Assembly (NCBI GenBank): GCA_016775335.1
Contig: JAEUGJ010000003.1
Coordinates: 1 to 64,000 of the forward strand
DNA: 64,000 nucleotides
DNA from: Mogibacterium sp.
GTDB taxonomy: Bacteria; Bacillota; Clostridia; Peptostreptococcales; Anaerovoracaceae
Direction of reading: 5' to 3'
How positions within the stretch are numbered: the first letter of the stretch is position 1; every line of letters starts with the position of its first letter. The notes under the pieces are model-generated. The model was given only the letters and a program-made list of their open reading frames with translations, was not told the origin of the DNA and made no database searches. Both the position numbers and the translations under genes were made by a program. Of this stretch, positions 25,179 to 34,056 are shown piece after piece.

Positions 25179-26684
25179 CTAAAGGGATAATCCAAAGATC
25201 GCATTGCCCGCCATGGCTGCCAGGTCGTAGAGATGCAGCCCGAAATTCGGCATCACGCCCAATAACAGAGAACAAGCCGCCGTAAACATGATCGGAATCA
25301 GCATCGGCAAGACGGCCTCTTTTTTTACCGGAAACTGACTATTGTAAAAATCCCGCTTAAACGCCAACAGCACCACCGGCATCAGGTAAGTCAATGCCAA
25401 CAGCGCGCTGACAATCAGGGTCGCCACAAAGAACGGCTGTCCCATGGAAATGGCACCCATGATGATGTTCGCCTTGCTGGTGAATCCCACAAAGAACGGG
25501 AAGCCCGCCACCGCCAAGGAAGCCAGCGTAAAGCAGGTCATGGTCACCGGCATCTGACGGCCGATTCCAATCATCTCGCTGATATTCTTCCGGTGGGTGG
25601 TCACGAAAATCGCACCGGCGCACATAAATAACGTAATTTTCATAAAAGCATGGGCAACGATATGATACAGTGCTCCGGTTGCCGCAAACGGTGACAGGAT
25701 GGCAATTCCCAAGATGATGTAGGAAAGCTGTCCCACCGTGGAAAAGGCCAGCCGCGCCTTGAGATTATCCTTACGGATTGCAATCAGGGACGAAATCAGA
25801 ATCGTCGCCACCGCCATCCAAGCCAGAATTTCCGAACCGTGGCAGAAGCGCGCCGCTTCCGGTCCGAACACGTACAGCACCACCCGAAGGGTGCAGAACG
25901 CCCCGGCTTTCACCACGGCTACCGCGTGCAGCAATGCGCTGACCGGCGTCGGCGCCACCATGGCCGCCGGCAGCCAGCTGTGAAGCGGCATCACGCCGGC
26001 TTTCACAATGCCCGCACCAATCATCAGAATAAATACCGCCAGCATCCAAGGCATCGGAATATCGCCGGTATTCACAAATCCGCCCGGAACGAAATCCATC
26101 CTTCCGGTAAAGGAATACAGAATGACGATTCCCGCGAAGAACAGCTGTCCGCTGATTAAGGTATACGCCAAATATTTCCGTCCGGAACGGGTTCCCTCTT
26201 CATCCCGATAGTGCACTACCAGCGGGTAGGTTGCTACCGTCAGCACTTCAAAGAAGATGAAGAATGTCAGCAGGTTCGCGGAGAAGCAGAGTCCCATGGT
26301 GGCCGTCAGGCACATGGCGAATGCGGAATAGTATCCGGTCTGATTCTTCTCCCCGTGCCCTCGCATGTATCCGATGGAATAGCAGGACGTGACAATCCAC
26401 AGGGTGGAAGCCACACAGGCGAAAATCATTCCCGCAGCGTCCACGGAGAATTGCAGCGGAATTCCCTTTACGATTTCCAGCAGGGTGAATCCGATTTCCT
26501 TTCCCGCCAAAGCGGCTGGAATCATGGAGTACACCAATGCCGCCATGGGAAAAGCCGCCGCAAAGGTAATGGCCTCCCGGAAATTTGGACGGATATGTTC
26601 TCCTAACACGTAGATTAAGCAGGACGCAATCAGCGGCAGGAGGACAATGATGCCGGGTCTGTAATCCAGCGCAGTCAGAATCAT
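25179..26684 (-). CDS. Proton-translocating antiporter subunit (second D-like)
   Basis: 501 residues, about 14 helices of the MrpD/NuoM/N family. FFIFFEVLTVATYPLVVHYRDEEGT holds the conserved glutamate, VKAGVMPLHSWLPAAMVAPTPVSALLHAVAVVKAGAF is the family signature, and AFSTVGQLSYIILG follows. Its start overlaps the end of the first D gene. Paralogous to the flanking D-type subunits, as in MBH/MBX-like complexes with several channels. Confidence 0.87.
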   Translation of the reverse strand: MILTALDYRPGIIVLLPLIASCLIYVLGEHIRPNFREAITFAAAFPMAALVYSMIPAALAGKEIGFTLLEIVKGIPLQFSVDAAGMIFACVASTLWIVTSCYSIGYMRGHGEKNQTGYYSAFAMCLTATMGLCFSANLLTFFIFFEVLTVATYPLVVHYRDEEGTRSGRKYLAYTLISGQLFFAGIVILYSFTGRMDFVPGGFVNTGDIPMPWMLAVFILMIGAGIVKAGVMPLHSWLPAAMVAPTPVSALLHAVAVVKAGAFCTLRVVLYVFGPEAARFCHGSEILAWMAVATILISSLIAIRKDNLKARLAFSTVGQLSYIILGIAILSPFAATGALYHIVAHAFMKITLFMCAGAIFVTTHRKNISEMIGIGRQMPVTMTCFTLASLAVAGFPFFVGFTSKANIIMGAISMGQPFFVATLIVSALLALTYLMPVVLLAFKRDFYNSQFPVKKEAVLPMLIPIMFTAACSLLLGVMPNFGLHLYDLAAMAGNAIFGLSL

Positions 26685-28162
26685 AATGCCACTCCTTTCA
26701 GCGAAATCAGCAGAATATCAATTACTTTAACATTAAATACACCCAGCAGCAGAATCAGCAGAATGCAGGTGACAACCGGAATCATGATGGTAAGAGGTAC
26801 CTCCAAAACACCCTTTCCCTCCGGATGCAGCGGCTTTCTTGTTTTATCCGCCTGAACGAATACTTTCTCAATCACCTTGAAGAAATAGACCGCATTCAGC
26901 AGGGAACTCAGCACCAGCACAAAGATATACACGTATTCCTGTGTCTGTGCCGCGCCGCAGGCCAGATACCATTTGCTGAAGAAGCCCACCGTGGGCGGAA
27001 TGCCGATCATGGACAGTGCACCCACCGCCAGCAATCCCGCGGCAAACGGCATCTTCTTATATATTCTTCCAAAGTCATTTAAATCAAAGGTTCCGTACTT
27101 CCAGCTGATGGCGCCCGCCGCAAAGAACAGACCACCCTTCATAAAAGCATGACCCAGCATGTGCAGAAAAGCGCCGGCCAGGGCCAACGGGCTTCCGATG
27201 GCAAAACCCAGACTGATGTATCCGATCTGAGCCACGCTGGAATAGGCCAGAACCTTTCGGATGTCCCTCTGTGCCATGGCGCGAACGGATCCGTAAATCA
27301 TTCCGCACACGGAAATCACGCCGATAATCAGAAGGACGTACCGGAAATATTTAAAATCCTTTCCGTAGATGCAATACAGATACCGGAACATGGCATATGC
27401 CGGAATCTTTCCCATGGCTCCCGCAATCAGCGGACGCGCGCCGGTATGGGCGTGGGTGTATGCCGACGGCTGCCATCCGTGGAATGGGAACAAGGCCATC
27501 TTAATGCCGAATGATACAATCAGGAACATCATGGCAATCAGCATCGCCGAATCGTTGTCCCCCTGCTTCAGGCAAGCTGCCATGTCCGACATGTTCAAGG
27601 TGCCCGTCACGGAATACAGAATGCCTACCGCAAGCAGGTAAAAGGTCGCCGCAACAGTTCCCACCAGCAGGTACCGGAATGCAGATACGATGCCCCGGCT
27701 CCCGCCCATGGCAATCAGGCAGTACGCCGTCAGGGAAGTGATTTCCAGAAATACGTACAGGTTGAACACGTCTCCGGTCATGGTCATGCCCACCATACCC
27801 AGCACCAGAAGTGCATGCATGGTGTACGCACCGCCCACCTGGAGCGCATCTCCGTTTTTGTCAAAGTTAAAGGCAAACATGCAGGAGAGGACACCCAGCG
27901 TACATACCATAATAACGATAACGGCATTGATCGTGTCCACGGAGAACTCAATTCCGTATGGAATCTTGTATCCGCCGAATACGTAATGAATCGGTCCGTG
28001 CTGAACCACCTGCACCAACTGAACGACGGACAGAACCAGCGATCCGGTTAGGGCACAGAACACCACGTCCCGCCCCAAATGTTTATGAATCTTCGACAGC
28101 GCTAATGAAAGCAATGCCGAACACAATGGCAATAATACAATATATGCAGGCAGATTCTTCAT
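26681..28162 (-). CDS. mrpD: Mrp antiporter subunit D
   Basis: 493 residues, about 14 helices. VFNLYVFLEITSLTAYCLIA with the helix-5 glutamate, FPFHGWQPSAYTHAHTGARPLIAGAMGKIPAYAMFR with conserved lysine, and AYSSVAQIGYISLG are typical of MrpD. It follows mrpC directly, the standard C-D order. Exchanges Na+ (or other cations) for protons across the cytoplasmic membrane as part of the complex. Confidence 0.9.
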   Translation of the reverse strand: MKNLPAYIVLLPLCSALLSLALSKIHKHLGRDVVFCALTGSLVLSVVQLVQVVQHGPIHYVFGGYKIPYGIEFSVDTINAVIVIMVCTLGVLSCMFAFNFDKNGDALQVGGAYTMHALLVLGMVGMTMTGDVFNLYVFLEITSLTAYCLIAMGGSRGIVSAFRYLLVGTVAATFYLLAVGILYSVTGTLNMSDMAACLKQGDNDSAMLIAMMFLIVSFGIKMALFPFHGWQPSAYTHAHTGARPLIAGAMGKIPAYAMFRYLYCIYGKDFKYFRYVLLIIGVISVCGMIYGSVRAMAQRDIRKVLAYSSVAQIGYISLGFAIGSPLALAGAFLHMLGHAFMKGGLFFAAGAISWKYGTFDLNDFGRIYKKMPFAAGLLAVGALSMIGIPPTVGFFSKWYLACGAAQTQEYVYIFVLVLSSLLNAVYFFKVIEKVFVQADKTRKPLHPEGKGVLEVPLTIMIPVVTCILLILLLGVFNVKVIDILLISLKGVAL

Positions 28163-28545
28163 CGGAACTGTTTCTCTCCTTCTATAATATCTTTTTCTTC
28201 AATGCTTCCATACTTTTCCTTAATCCGAGTCAGCAAAGCCAATCCCACACCGGTGGTTCCCAGGCTGACAACGATGGCCGTGAGCATCAGGCCGTGGGGC
28301 AGCGGATTGATGTACTCTGCCGCATGGACGATGTGCTTCATCGCCACCGGAATGGTTCCGGAATTCTTCTGGGCAAAGCAAAGGAAAAAGAAGATTACCG
28401 CCACCTGCATGATATTCATGCAGATGAGTTTTTTCATGTAATTACGGCTGACGATGATTCCGTATAATCCCAGCGTCAGCAGCAGCAGCGTGAGAAAATA
28501 AATTCCCTTTCCTGCCAGAATTGTCTCAATCTGTGTCATCATCAA
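28159..28545 (-). CDS. mrpC: Mrp antiporter subunit C (NuoK-like)
   Basis: 128 residues with three membrane helices. The NuoK-like pattern is LYGIIVSRNYMKKLICMNIMQVAVIFFFL, followed by DPLPHALVLTAIVIG-like LPHGLMLTAIVVSLGTTGVGLALL. It overlaps both the upstream and downstream genes, which points to coupled translation. Confidence 0.9.
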   Translation of the reverse strand: MMMTQIETILAGKGIYFLTLLLLTLGLYGIIVSRNYMKKLICMNIMQVAVIFFFLCFAQKNSGTIPVAMKHIVHAAEYINPLPHGLMLTAIVVSLGTTGVGLALLTRIKEKYGSIEEKDIIEGEKQFR

Positions 28546-29299
28546 AATGCACCCTTTCCATAATCCCGTTGAGGATGGTAATAATCGTCGCCATTACGCA
28601 GATTGCTACGCCCACTTCCACCAGAAGCATGCCGGTGGAATGCTTCTCCAGCGCATGCATTGGAATCGGCAGTTTTTCATACTCCAGAAAAACACCGCCC
28701 CCCGCCATGCACAGGATTCCGGTCAGCACGTAGATAAAGGTTCCGATTCCGCCCAGTGCGGTGGATTTTTCCTTCGGCAGCCGGATGAGGCTGTCTCGTT
28801 CCGGAATGACCATCACATCCAGAATGTATGTCATTCCCAACAGAGCCCCCGCCTGGAAACCGCCGCCCAGACTGACTTCCCCGTGGAACAACACGTAAAT
28901 GGCATACAGCATAATCATCGGTTCGATTAACGGAATCATTACTTCCTTATTGATGGTGCGGTATACCGGCTTTCCATCCCGGGATTCCTTCTTCCGAACC
29001 TTTCGGGACCGAATTCGATTCTTCCGCTCCGGATGACTGGCCAGAATGAGAACCACTGCCACCCCGGCAATGAACATTACCGTCGTTTCGTACATCGTAT
29101 CAAACGCTCTGTAGTCCACGATGACCGCCGTTACCATGTTGGGCGAATTGGTCTCCGTCGTGGCGTGCTCAATATAATAATCCGTCGTATGGGTGTTTGG
29201 CTTGGATGACGGATCGCCGATTTCCGGCAGGAAATCCATGGCCGCAAAGGATGCGCCCAGGCAAATCACAATTAAAACTAATGGTAGCACTTTCCGCAT
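28526..29299 (-). CDS. mrpB: MrpB-type subunit fused to MbhE/MrpA C-terminal-like segment
   Basis: 257 residues from the ATG at 29299, which overlaps the stop of the upstream gene (TGATG). The N-terminal third contains a signal-like helix and the segment VTAVIVDYRAFDTMYETTVMF, typical of MbhE or the MrpA C-terminal region. After a basic loop (about 90-115) the MnhB domain follows (PLIEPMIMLYAIYVLFHGEVSLGGGFQAG ... STGMLLVEVGVAICVMA). So one protein carries pieces that are separate or part of MrpA in other bacteria. Confidence 0.82.
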   Translation of the reverse strand: MRKVLPLVLIVICLGASFAAMDFLPEIGDPSSKPNTHTTDYYIEHATTETNSPNMVTAVIVDYRAFDTMYETTVMFIAGVAVVLILASHPERKNRIRSRKVRKKESRDGKPVYRTINKEVMIPLIEPMIMLYAIYVLFHGEVSLGGGFQAGALLGMTYILDVMVIPERDSLIRLPKEKSTALGGIGTFIYVLTGILCMAGGGVFLEYEKLPIPMHALEKHSTGMLLVEVGVAICVMATIITILNGIMERVHFDDDTD

Positions 29300-29541
29300 C
29301 ACTTGCACCGCCGATCTATATTTCTGAGTGTCATAATGAAATAAATAGTGGAGATGACGCCAATTACCGCTTCCGTAAAGGCCACGTCCGGCGCTCCCAT
29401 CACAATGTACAAAAACATGGTGATAAAGCTGAACGCACAGTAGGTTACCACTACCACCATCAAGTCCTTATTAAAAATCACGACCAGCGTGATGGCAATC
29501 AATGCCAGCAAAAGCAACGCTTCAAGCATCAGCATCGACAT
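29299..29541 (-). CDS. MbhD-like (DUF4040) antiporter subunit
   Basis: 80 residues from the ATG at 29541, chosen because GGGAG lies 9 bases upstream; earlier ATG codons are too close to it. Three hydrophobic segments include VVVVTYCAFSFITMFLYIVMGAPDVAFTEAVIG, the signature of the MbhD/MrpA-C segment (the APDVAxTEA core). It overlaps mrpG and the next gene. Confidence 0.82.
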   Translation of the reverse strand: MSMLMLEALLLLALIAITLVVIFNKDLMVVVVTYCAFSFITMFLYIVMGAPDVAFTEAVIGVISTIYFIMTLRNIDRRCK

Positions 29542-29875
29542 CTCGGTCATCTCCCTTCTCTTTCTTAATTCTCTTCCCATTATATCCCTGATAGTCCCGG
29601 GCATGCACCGCCTCCAGAATGATCAGGTTGGTTCCCAGCGGATTGGTGATAAGGTAGATTACAAATACCAGAAAAACCTTCAGAGACAGCAGCGTCAGCC
29701 CCGTCTTCACCATGATTCCCACGGTCAAAAGGAACGCCCCCAGAGTATCTCCGATTCCGGCCGCGTGAAGCCGGGAGAAGAAATCCGGGAACCGAACCAC
29801 ACCGATTGCCGCCGTCCAAAGGAATATCGCCCCGACCAGAATCAGCGCGGCTGAAATAATTGTCCGTACATCCAT
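29522..29875 (-). CDS. mrpG: Mrp antiporter subunit G
   Basis: 117 residues, three membrane helices: GVVRFPDFFSRLHAAGIGDTLGAFLLTVGI is the MnhG/PhaG signature. The charged tail ends in DDRDVDADA. One-base overlap with mrpF. Confidence 0.92.
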   Translation of the reverse strand: MDVRTIISAALILVGAIFLWTAAIGVVRFPDFFSRLHAAGIGDTLGAFLLTVGIMVKTGLTLLSLKVFLVFVIYLITNPLGTNLIILEAVHARDYQGYNGKRIKKEKGDDRDVDADA

Positions 29876-30135
29876 TATCTTCTTCCTCCGATAAACTTCG
29901 CCAGAATCACCGTCGTCACAAACCCCAGAATGGAATAGCTCAGCGCGATATCGATGTACATATCGATTCGCCCATCGATCAACCCCCGCACCAGAATCAG
30001 GAATACGATGTTCGTATTCATCACGAACAAGGCATTTAACTTGTCATAGACTCCGTTCTTCCGAATCATGAAGAACAGCATCAGGAGCACCACTCCCGTA
30101 ATCGCCAGCAGGATCGCCGTATAAAAAATCATCAT
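29875..30135 (-). CDS. mrpF: Mrp antiporter subunit F
   Basis: 86 residues, three membrane helices of the MnhF family (DKLNALFVMNTNIVFLILV, DIALSYSILGFVTTVILAKFI). Overlaps mrpE by 4 bases (ATGA). Confidence 0.9.
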   Translation of the reverse strand: MMIFYTAILLAITGVVLLMLFFMIRKNGVYDKLNALFVMNTNIVFLILVRGLIDGRIDMYIDIALSYSILGFVTTVILAKFIGGRR

Positions 30136-30773
30136 ATGCGCTTCAATCCTTTCTTCGCGGTAAAAGTAGTTTCAATCAGGCGAGCCGTCTTCCGGTTCTC
30201 TCCCGCTTCTTCCACATCCAGCACGCGGAAATCGATCGTCTCGCCAAACAGCCGCGCCACCTTCCCCTGCATGGTTCCATCCAGAAGACCCGCCTTCGAC
30301 TCCTCCGTCAGTGCGTGCACGGAATATGTTCCGTCCTCCAGAATGTCCACGGTCACGGTGCCCGGGGTCAGGGTAATGGAATTGGCCAGCAGCGCCCGCG
30401 CCGCCGGATTATCATAATTCGCCCGAAACCACACAATCTGCGGATGCAGCGATTTCTTTCCCCGATATACGTTCCATGTAACGCTAAAGGAGCTCTTGAC
30501 GATTTCCTTCAAGAGCCAAAGAAAATAAATAAGCAATCGAATGGGATTGACGTGAATGAGAAAATAATATCGATCCGAACGGACGCCCTTCATATAGAAA
30601 GATTTGAAACATAAAAGTGAAATGATGCCCGCGGTCATCACCCCGTAGATAATAAACTTCAATTCAAAGATGCCGGATAAGATGAACCAGCCGGCCAAAA
30701 GGATTACAAACAACTCAACCCAATTACAGAGCGGAGGGCTCTGCAATTTCTCTTTTTCAATATTGTTCTTCAT
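30132..30773 (-). CDS. mrpE: Mrp antiporter subunit E
   Basis: 213 residues from the ATG at 30773, which has AGGAG 5 bases upstream; the ATG at 30800 is too close to its AAAGG. Two N-terminal helices, then HVNPIRLLIYFLWLLKEIVKSSFSVTWNVYRG and the MnhE signature ANSITLTPGTVTVDI. First gene of a ten-gene operon E-F-G-MbhD-B-C-D-D-x-D with short overlaps throughout. Confidence 0.9.
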   Translation of the reverse strand: MKNNIEKEKLQSPPLCNWVELFVILLAGWFILSGIFELKFIIYGVMTAGIISLLCFKSFYMKGVRSDRYYFLIHVNPIRLLIYFLWLLKEIVKSSFSVTWNVYRGKKSLHPQIVWFRANYDNPAARALLANSITLTPGTVTVDILEDGTYSVHALTEESKAGLLDGTMQGKVARLFGETIDFRVLDVEEAGENRKTARLIETTFTAKKGLKRI

Positions 30774-30801
30774 AACTTCTCCTAAAAACATACCTTTCAC
30801 A

Positions 30802-30807
30802 ATTATA
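30802..30807 (-). promoter_or_regulatory. -10 element of the Mrp operon
   Basis: Minus-strand TATAAT (30802-30807) 29 bases before the mrpE start. No strong -35 at 17 bp (TGGTAA at 30825-30830 is the best), so activation may be needed. It is divergent from the radical SAM-lexA promoter. Confidence 0.45.
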
Positions 30808-30881
30808 CATAATCTTTTGTGTTTTTACCAGTACAATTCTTGTAAATTTCCGATAAGTTCGCGTGTAATATTGACACATTA

Positions 30882-30921
30882 TAAACATGCGTTTACAAAT
30901 TCTTTTAAAGCGTGCTATAAT
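30882..30921 (+). promoter_or_regulatory. Promoter and possible LexA operator of the radical SAM-lexA operon
   Basis: Plus-strand -35 TTTACA (30892-30897), 18-bp spacer, extended -10 TGC-TATAAT (30916-30921). The palindrome TAAAC-ATGC-GTTTA (30882-30895) overlaps the -35. It has the 4-base spacing of the Gram-positive SOS box (GAAC-N4-GTTC) with altered outer bases. LexA autoregulation is inference. Confidence 0.55.
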
Positions 30922-30957
30922 AAAACATAAAAAAATTAGAGCTTTTTAAGGGGTAGC

Positions 30958-31782
30958 ATGAATATTATGAAGAAAATTAAAGAAGGACCAACCGTCACCA
31001 TGTTCGTACCGTATGACTGCAACAACAGCTGTCCATTCTGTGTGAACAAGGAAGAATACCGAAATTCCTCCAGCTTTGACCTGGATCGCTGCTATCGTTC
31101 CCTGGATTTGCTGGACCGGATTTTCCCGCACAACGATGTTGTTTTTACCGGCGGAGAACCTCTGGCAGAGCTGGAAGCGTTGGAAGATATCATCGCCCAT
31201 GTCGGTGAGACTCACAACCTTTACATCAACACCACCCTGCCGACCAGCGAGAAACAGGACATCCACCGCATTGCGGAAGTCCTGAACCGCCATCAGGATA
31301 TGATTTCCTGCGTGAACGTATCCCGCCATCTGAAGCATTACGTTAAGGAATGCTCCGACGAGATTTTCGATCTTCTGAAGGTTCGTCACCGCATTAACTG
31401 CGTCATTTTCGAAGATGCGAAGGAGCCGTCCACAAAGGAGAAACTGACTAACTTCCTGGACCGCTTTAACGGTCATGAAGTTCAGATTCGGGCCAACTAT
31501 TCCAATCTGACACTGGAGAACGTTTTTGAGACGGAGGGAGACGACCTGTTCGATCTTCTCTGCGATATTGCGGAATACCAGTATCCGCTGGAGAAAGAAC
31601 TCTTCCGAACCGGATTTGTCTTCCACTATAAGGACAGCCTGGTAACCTATCACAAAACCCTGCCGTTCAGCAAGATTGACGGAAAAGTGGGCGACATCAT
31701 CATCCGCCAGAGCGGACTGATTTACGATGACTGGAACAACTACGGCAGCCCGATGGATATTAACGAACTGACACTGATTTAA
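30958..31782 (+). CDS. Radical SAM protein upstream of lexA, function unknown
   Basis: 274 residues. The cluster motif CNNSCPFC gives C21, C25 and C28 (CX3CX2C), and GGEP (65-68) is the usual SAM-binding motif. The C-terminal half has no extra cysteine clusters of SPASM type, so only one [4Fe-4S] cluster is evident. Ribosome-binding site AAGGGG precedes the ATG. It is 15 bases upstream of lexA and likely cotranscribed, so it may be under SOS control. Substrate unknown; distant resemblance to activases or peptide-modifying enzymes cannot be judged here. Confidence 0.75.
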   Translation: MNIMKKIKEGPTVTMFVPYDCNNSCPFCVNKEEYRNSSSFDLDRCYRSLDLLDRIFPHNDVVFTGGEPLAELEALEDIIAHVGETHNLYINTTLPTSEKQDIHRIAEVLNRHQDMISCVNVSRHLKHYVKECSDEIFDLLKVRHRINCVIFEDAKEPSTKEKLTNFLDRFNGHEVQIRANYSNLTLENVFETEGDDLFDLLCDIAEYQYPLEKELFRTGFVFHYKDSLVTYHKTLPFSKIDGKVGDIIIRQSGLIYDDWNNYGSPMDINELTLI

Positions 31783-31797
31783 TGCCAGGAGGTACTG

Positions 31798-32448
31798 ATG
31801 AAAAAGTGTGAGGAAAGACAGGAGAAAATCCTGCAATACATGAAGGATACCATACGAGAACGCTGTTTTCCTCCAACTGTTCGGGAAATCTGTGCAGCAT
31901 TGGATATCAAGTCCACTTCTACGGTTTTCAAAGACCTGAAGGTGCTGGAGGAAAAAGGCCTGATTCGCAAGGATCCCAGCAAGCCTCGGGCTTTGGTCGT
32001 GGTGGATCGGAATCCGCCAAAACCGCAGAACGACGTCCCGATGTCCATCGACGACACCAACACCACCTTGATTCCGATTATCGGACGAGTTGCCGCCGGC
32101 ACCCCGATTCTGTCGGAGCAGAACATCGATGAGTACGTTCCCTTCCCGTCTCGATTCCTGGGAAAAGGCAACAATTTCATCCTTTCTGTTCACGGCAACA
32201 GCATGATCAACAGCGGAATCAACGACGGTGATTACATCATCGTCAAGGAGGAACACGAGGCGCGCAACGGAGACATCGTGGTGGCCATGATTGAAGGGGA
32301 ATTCGAGGCGGAAGCCACGGTAAAAAGATTCTATTGTGAGGATGGACACATCCGGCTCCAGCCGGAGAACGACGAGATGGAACCCATCATCGTGCCGGAC
32401 TGCACCATCATCGGAAAGGTGGAAGGCGTATTCCGTTACCTGAGCTAG
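31798..32448 (+). CDS. lexA: SOS repressor LexA
   Basis: 216 residues. N-terminal winged helix (about 1-65), VAAGTP with the A100-G101 cleavage site, catalytic S135 (HGNSM) and K176 (ATVKRF). All residues for RecA-stimulated self-cleavage are present. Ribosome-binding site AGGAGG. The unusual feature is the radical SAM gene in front of it in the same operon. Confidence 0.96.
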   Translation: MKKCEERQEKILQYMKDTIRERCFPPTVREICAALDIKSTSTVFKDLKVLEEKGLIRKDPSKPRALVVVDRNPPKPQNDVPMSIDDTNTTLIPIIGRVAAGTPILSEQNIDEYVPFPSRFLGKGNNFILSVHGNSMINSGINDGDYIIVKEEHEARNGDIVVAMIEGEFEAEATVKRFYCEDGHIRLQPENDEMEPIIVPDCTIIGKVEGVFRYLS

Positions 32449-32486
32449 ACCGGATTGCACGCATCGCCGGAAACTGCAGACATATT

Positions 32487-32524
32487 AAAAATGGACTTTT
32501 GAGCCATCAAAAGTCCATTTTTTT
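32487..32524. terminator. Bidirectional terminator between lexA and the uracil permease gene
   Basis: A perfect 16-bp stem (AAAAATGGACTTTTGA with TCAAAAGTCCATTTTT) around GCCA, with T-runs on either strand. Both converging genes can use it. Confidence 0.9.
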
Positions 32525-32546
32525 ATTCTTTTTGTGGATGTAACCG

Positions 32547-33815
32547 CTATTCGTAATCGTTGGTCAATTTGAATCGGTCCAGAACGTAGAAGGTCAGTCC
32601 CAGCGCCATTCCCACCAATGCGGCCAAGCTCATGCCCTGCAGCGTGGCGAAACCGATTTTGATATAGGCACCGGAAAGTCCGGTGACGAAAATAACCGAG
32701 GTCATGACGAGATTCCGGGCTTTGGAATAATCCACCTTTGCATCCACCATCAGCCGAATACCGGATGCGCCGATCATTCCGTACAGCAGGAAGCTGACGC
32801 CGCCCATTACCGGTGCCGGAATGGTTTCAATCAAGCCGGAGGCTTTTCCGATAAAGGACAGGAAAATGGAGAATACCGCCGCGCCGCCGATGACCCATAC
32901 GCTGTATACTTTCGTGATGGCCATGACACCGATGTTCTCACCGTAAGTGGTGGTCGGCACGGAGCCGCAGAAACCGGAAAGCGTGGTGGATAAACCGTCC
33001 GCAAACAGGGACCGGTGCAGGCCCGGATCCTTCAGAAGGTCTTTGTCGATGATTTCCGAGGTTACCACCTGATGACCGATATGTTCCGAAATCACCACCA
33101 GCGATGCGGGGATGATGACCAGAATCGCCTGAAGACTGAATTTCGGTGCGGTGAAGTTGGGCATGGCTACCCAGGACTGGGTTCGGAGCGGAGTGAAGTC
33201 CACAATTCCCAGGAGCAGCGCCACGATATAACCGATGATGATGGCAATCAGAATGGCGATGGCCGATGCGAAACCGCGGTACAGGACCTGTCCGATAATG
33301 GCAAAAGCCAACGTCACCAGAAATACGATGACCAGATGAGGATCGATGTGATCGTATCCTTCGGATTTGACAATTCCGCCGTTGGACGCCGAATTGCTCG
33401 CCAGTTCCAGTCCGATCAGCGCCACTACCGGTCCCATCGCCGCCGGCGGCAGGATGACATCGATCCAGTCCACGCCCACATACTTGATGAGAATGGCCAC
33501 CGCCATGAAAATGATGCCGGTGACGATGAATCCACCCAATGCGTACTCATACCCCATCTTATTGATAACAATCAGTGCCGGGGAGATAAAGGCAAAGCTG
33601 GATCCCAGATATGCCGGCGCCTTCCCCTTGGTAATCAGAATAAACAGCAGGGTGCCGATGCCGTTCATGAGAAGCGCAATGGCCGGACTGATTCCCAGGA
33701 TATACGGAACCAGGACCGATGCACTGAACATGGCAAAGGTGTGCTGAATGCTTAACGGAATTCCCATCCGAAGCGGGACCTTCTCGTTTACTTGAATAAT
33801 TCTTCTGTCGCTCAT
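32547..33815 (-). CDS. uraA: Uracil/xanthine permease
   Basis: 422 residues, NCS2 family with about 12-14 helices. QHTFAMFSASVLVPYILG near the N-terminus, GSSFAFISP, and SEHIGHQVVTSEIIDKDLLKDPGLHRSLFADG with GGVPTTTYGENIG-like SVPTTTYGENIGVMAITKV are typical of uracil transporters. Ribosome-binding site AGGAG. Monocistronic, divergent from the IclR gene. No pyr genes or PyrR-type leader adjoin it. Confidence 0.9.
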   Translation of the reverse strand: MSDRRIIQVNEKVPLRMGIPLSIQHTFAMFSASVLVPYILGISPAIALLMNGIGTLLFILITKGKAPAYLGSSFAFISPALIVINKMGYEYALGGFIVTGIIFMAVAILIKYVGVDWIDVILPPAAMGPVVALIGLELASNSASNGGIVKSEGYDHIDPHLVIVFLVTLAFAIIGQVLYRGFASAIAILIAIIIGYIVALLLGIVDFTPLRTQSWVAMPNFTAPKFSLQAILVIIPASLVVISEHIGHQVVTSEIIDKDLLKDPGLHRSLFADGLSTTLSGFCGSVPTTTYGENIGVMAITKVYSVWVIGGAAVFSIFLSFIGKASGLIETIPAPVMGGVSFLLYGMIGASGIRLMVDAKVDYSKARNLVMTSVIFVTGLSGAYIKIGFATLQGMSLAALVGMALGLTFYVLDRFKLTNDYE

Positions 33816-33970
33816 CGTTTCTCCTAATCATACAATCTATAACAATACATTTCCGCCACTTATTATACATGCACCGGAACGGATTTCCTACAATTAAATC
33901 CGGTCATCCAAAATATAATTGCATTGGGCAATTGTGATGATTTTTTCACCTTGAAAAGGCCGTGAAACCA

Positions 33971-33999
33971 TTGAAAAATAAGGAAAAACACGGTATAAT
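33971..33999 (+). promoter_or_regulatory. Promoter of the IclR regulator gene
   Basis: -35 TTGAAA (33971-33976), 17-bp spacer, -10 TATAAT (33994-33999). Leader of about 50 bases. Confidence 0.8.
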
Positions 34000-34056
34000 A
34001 ATATCGTGTTTTTGTGTGCAATAGCTGCGGGCTCCGCGGTAGAACAGAGGTAGAAT

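Noticed and set aside
30946..32460. 504-codon minus-strand frame over the radical SAM and lexA genes
   Set aside because: Opposite two clear genes; composition typical of a shadow frame.
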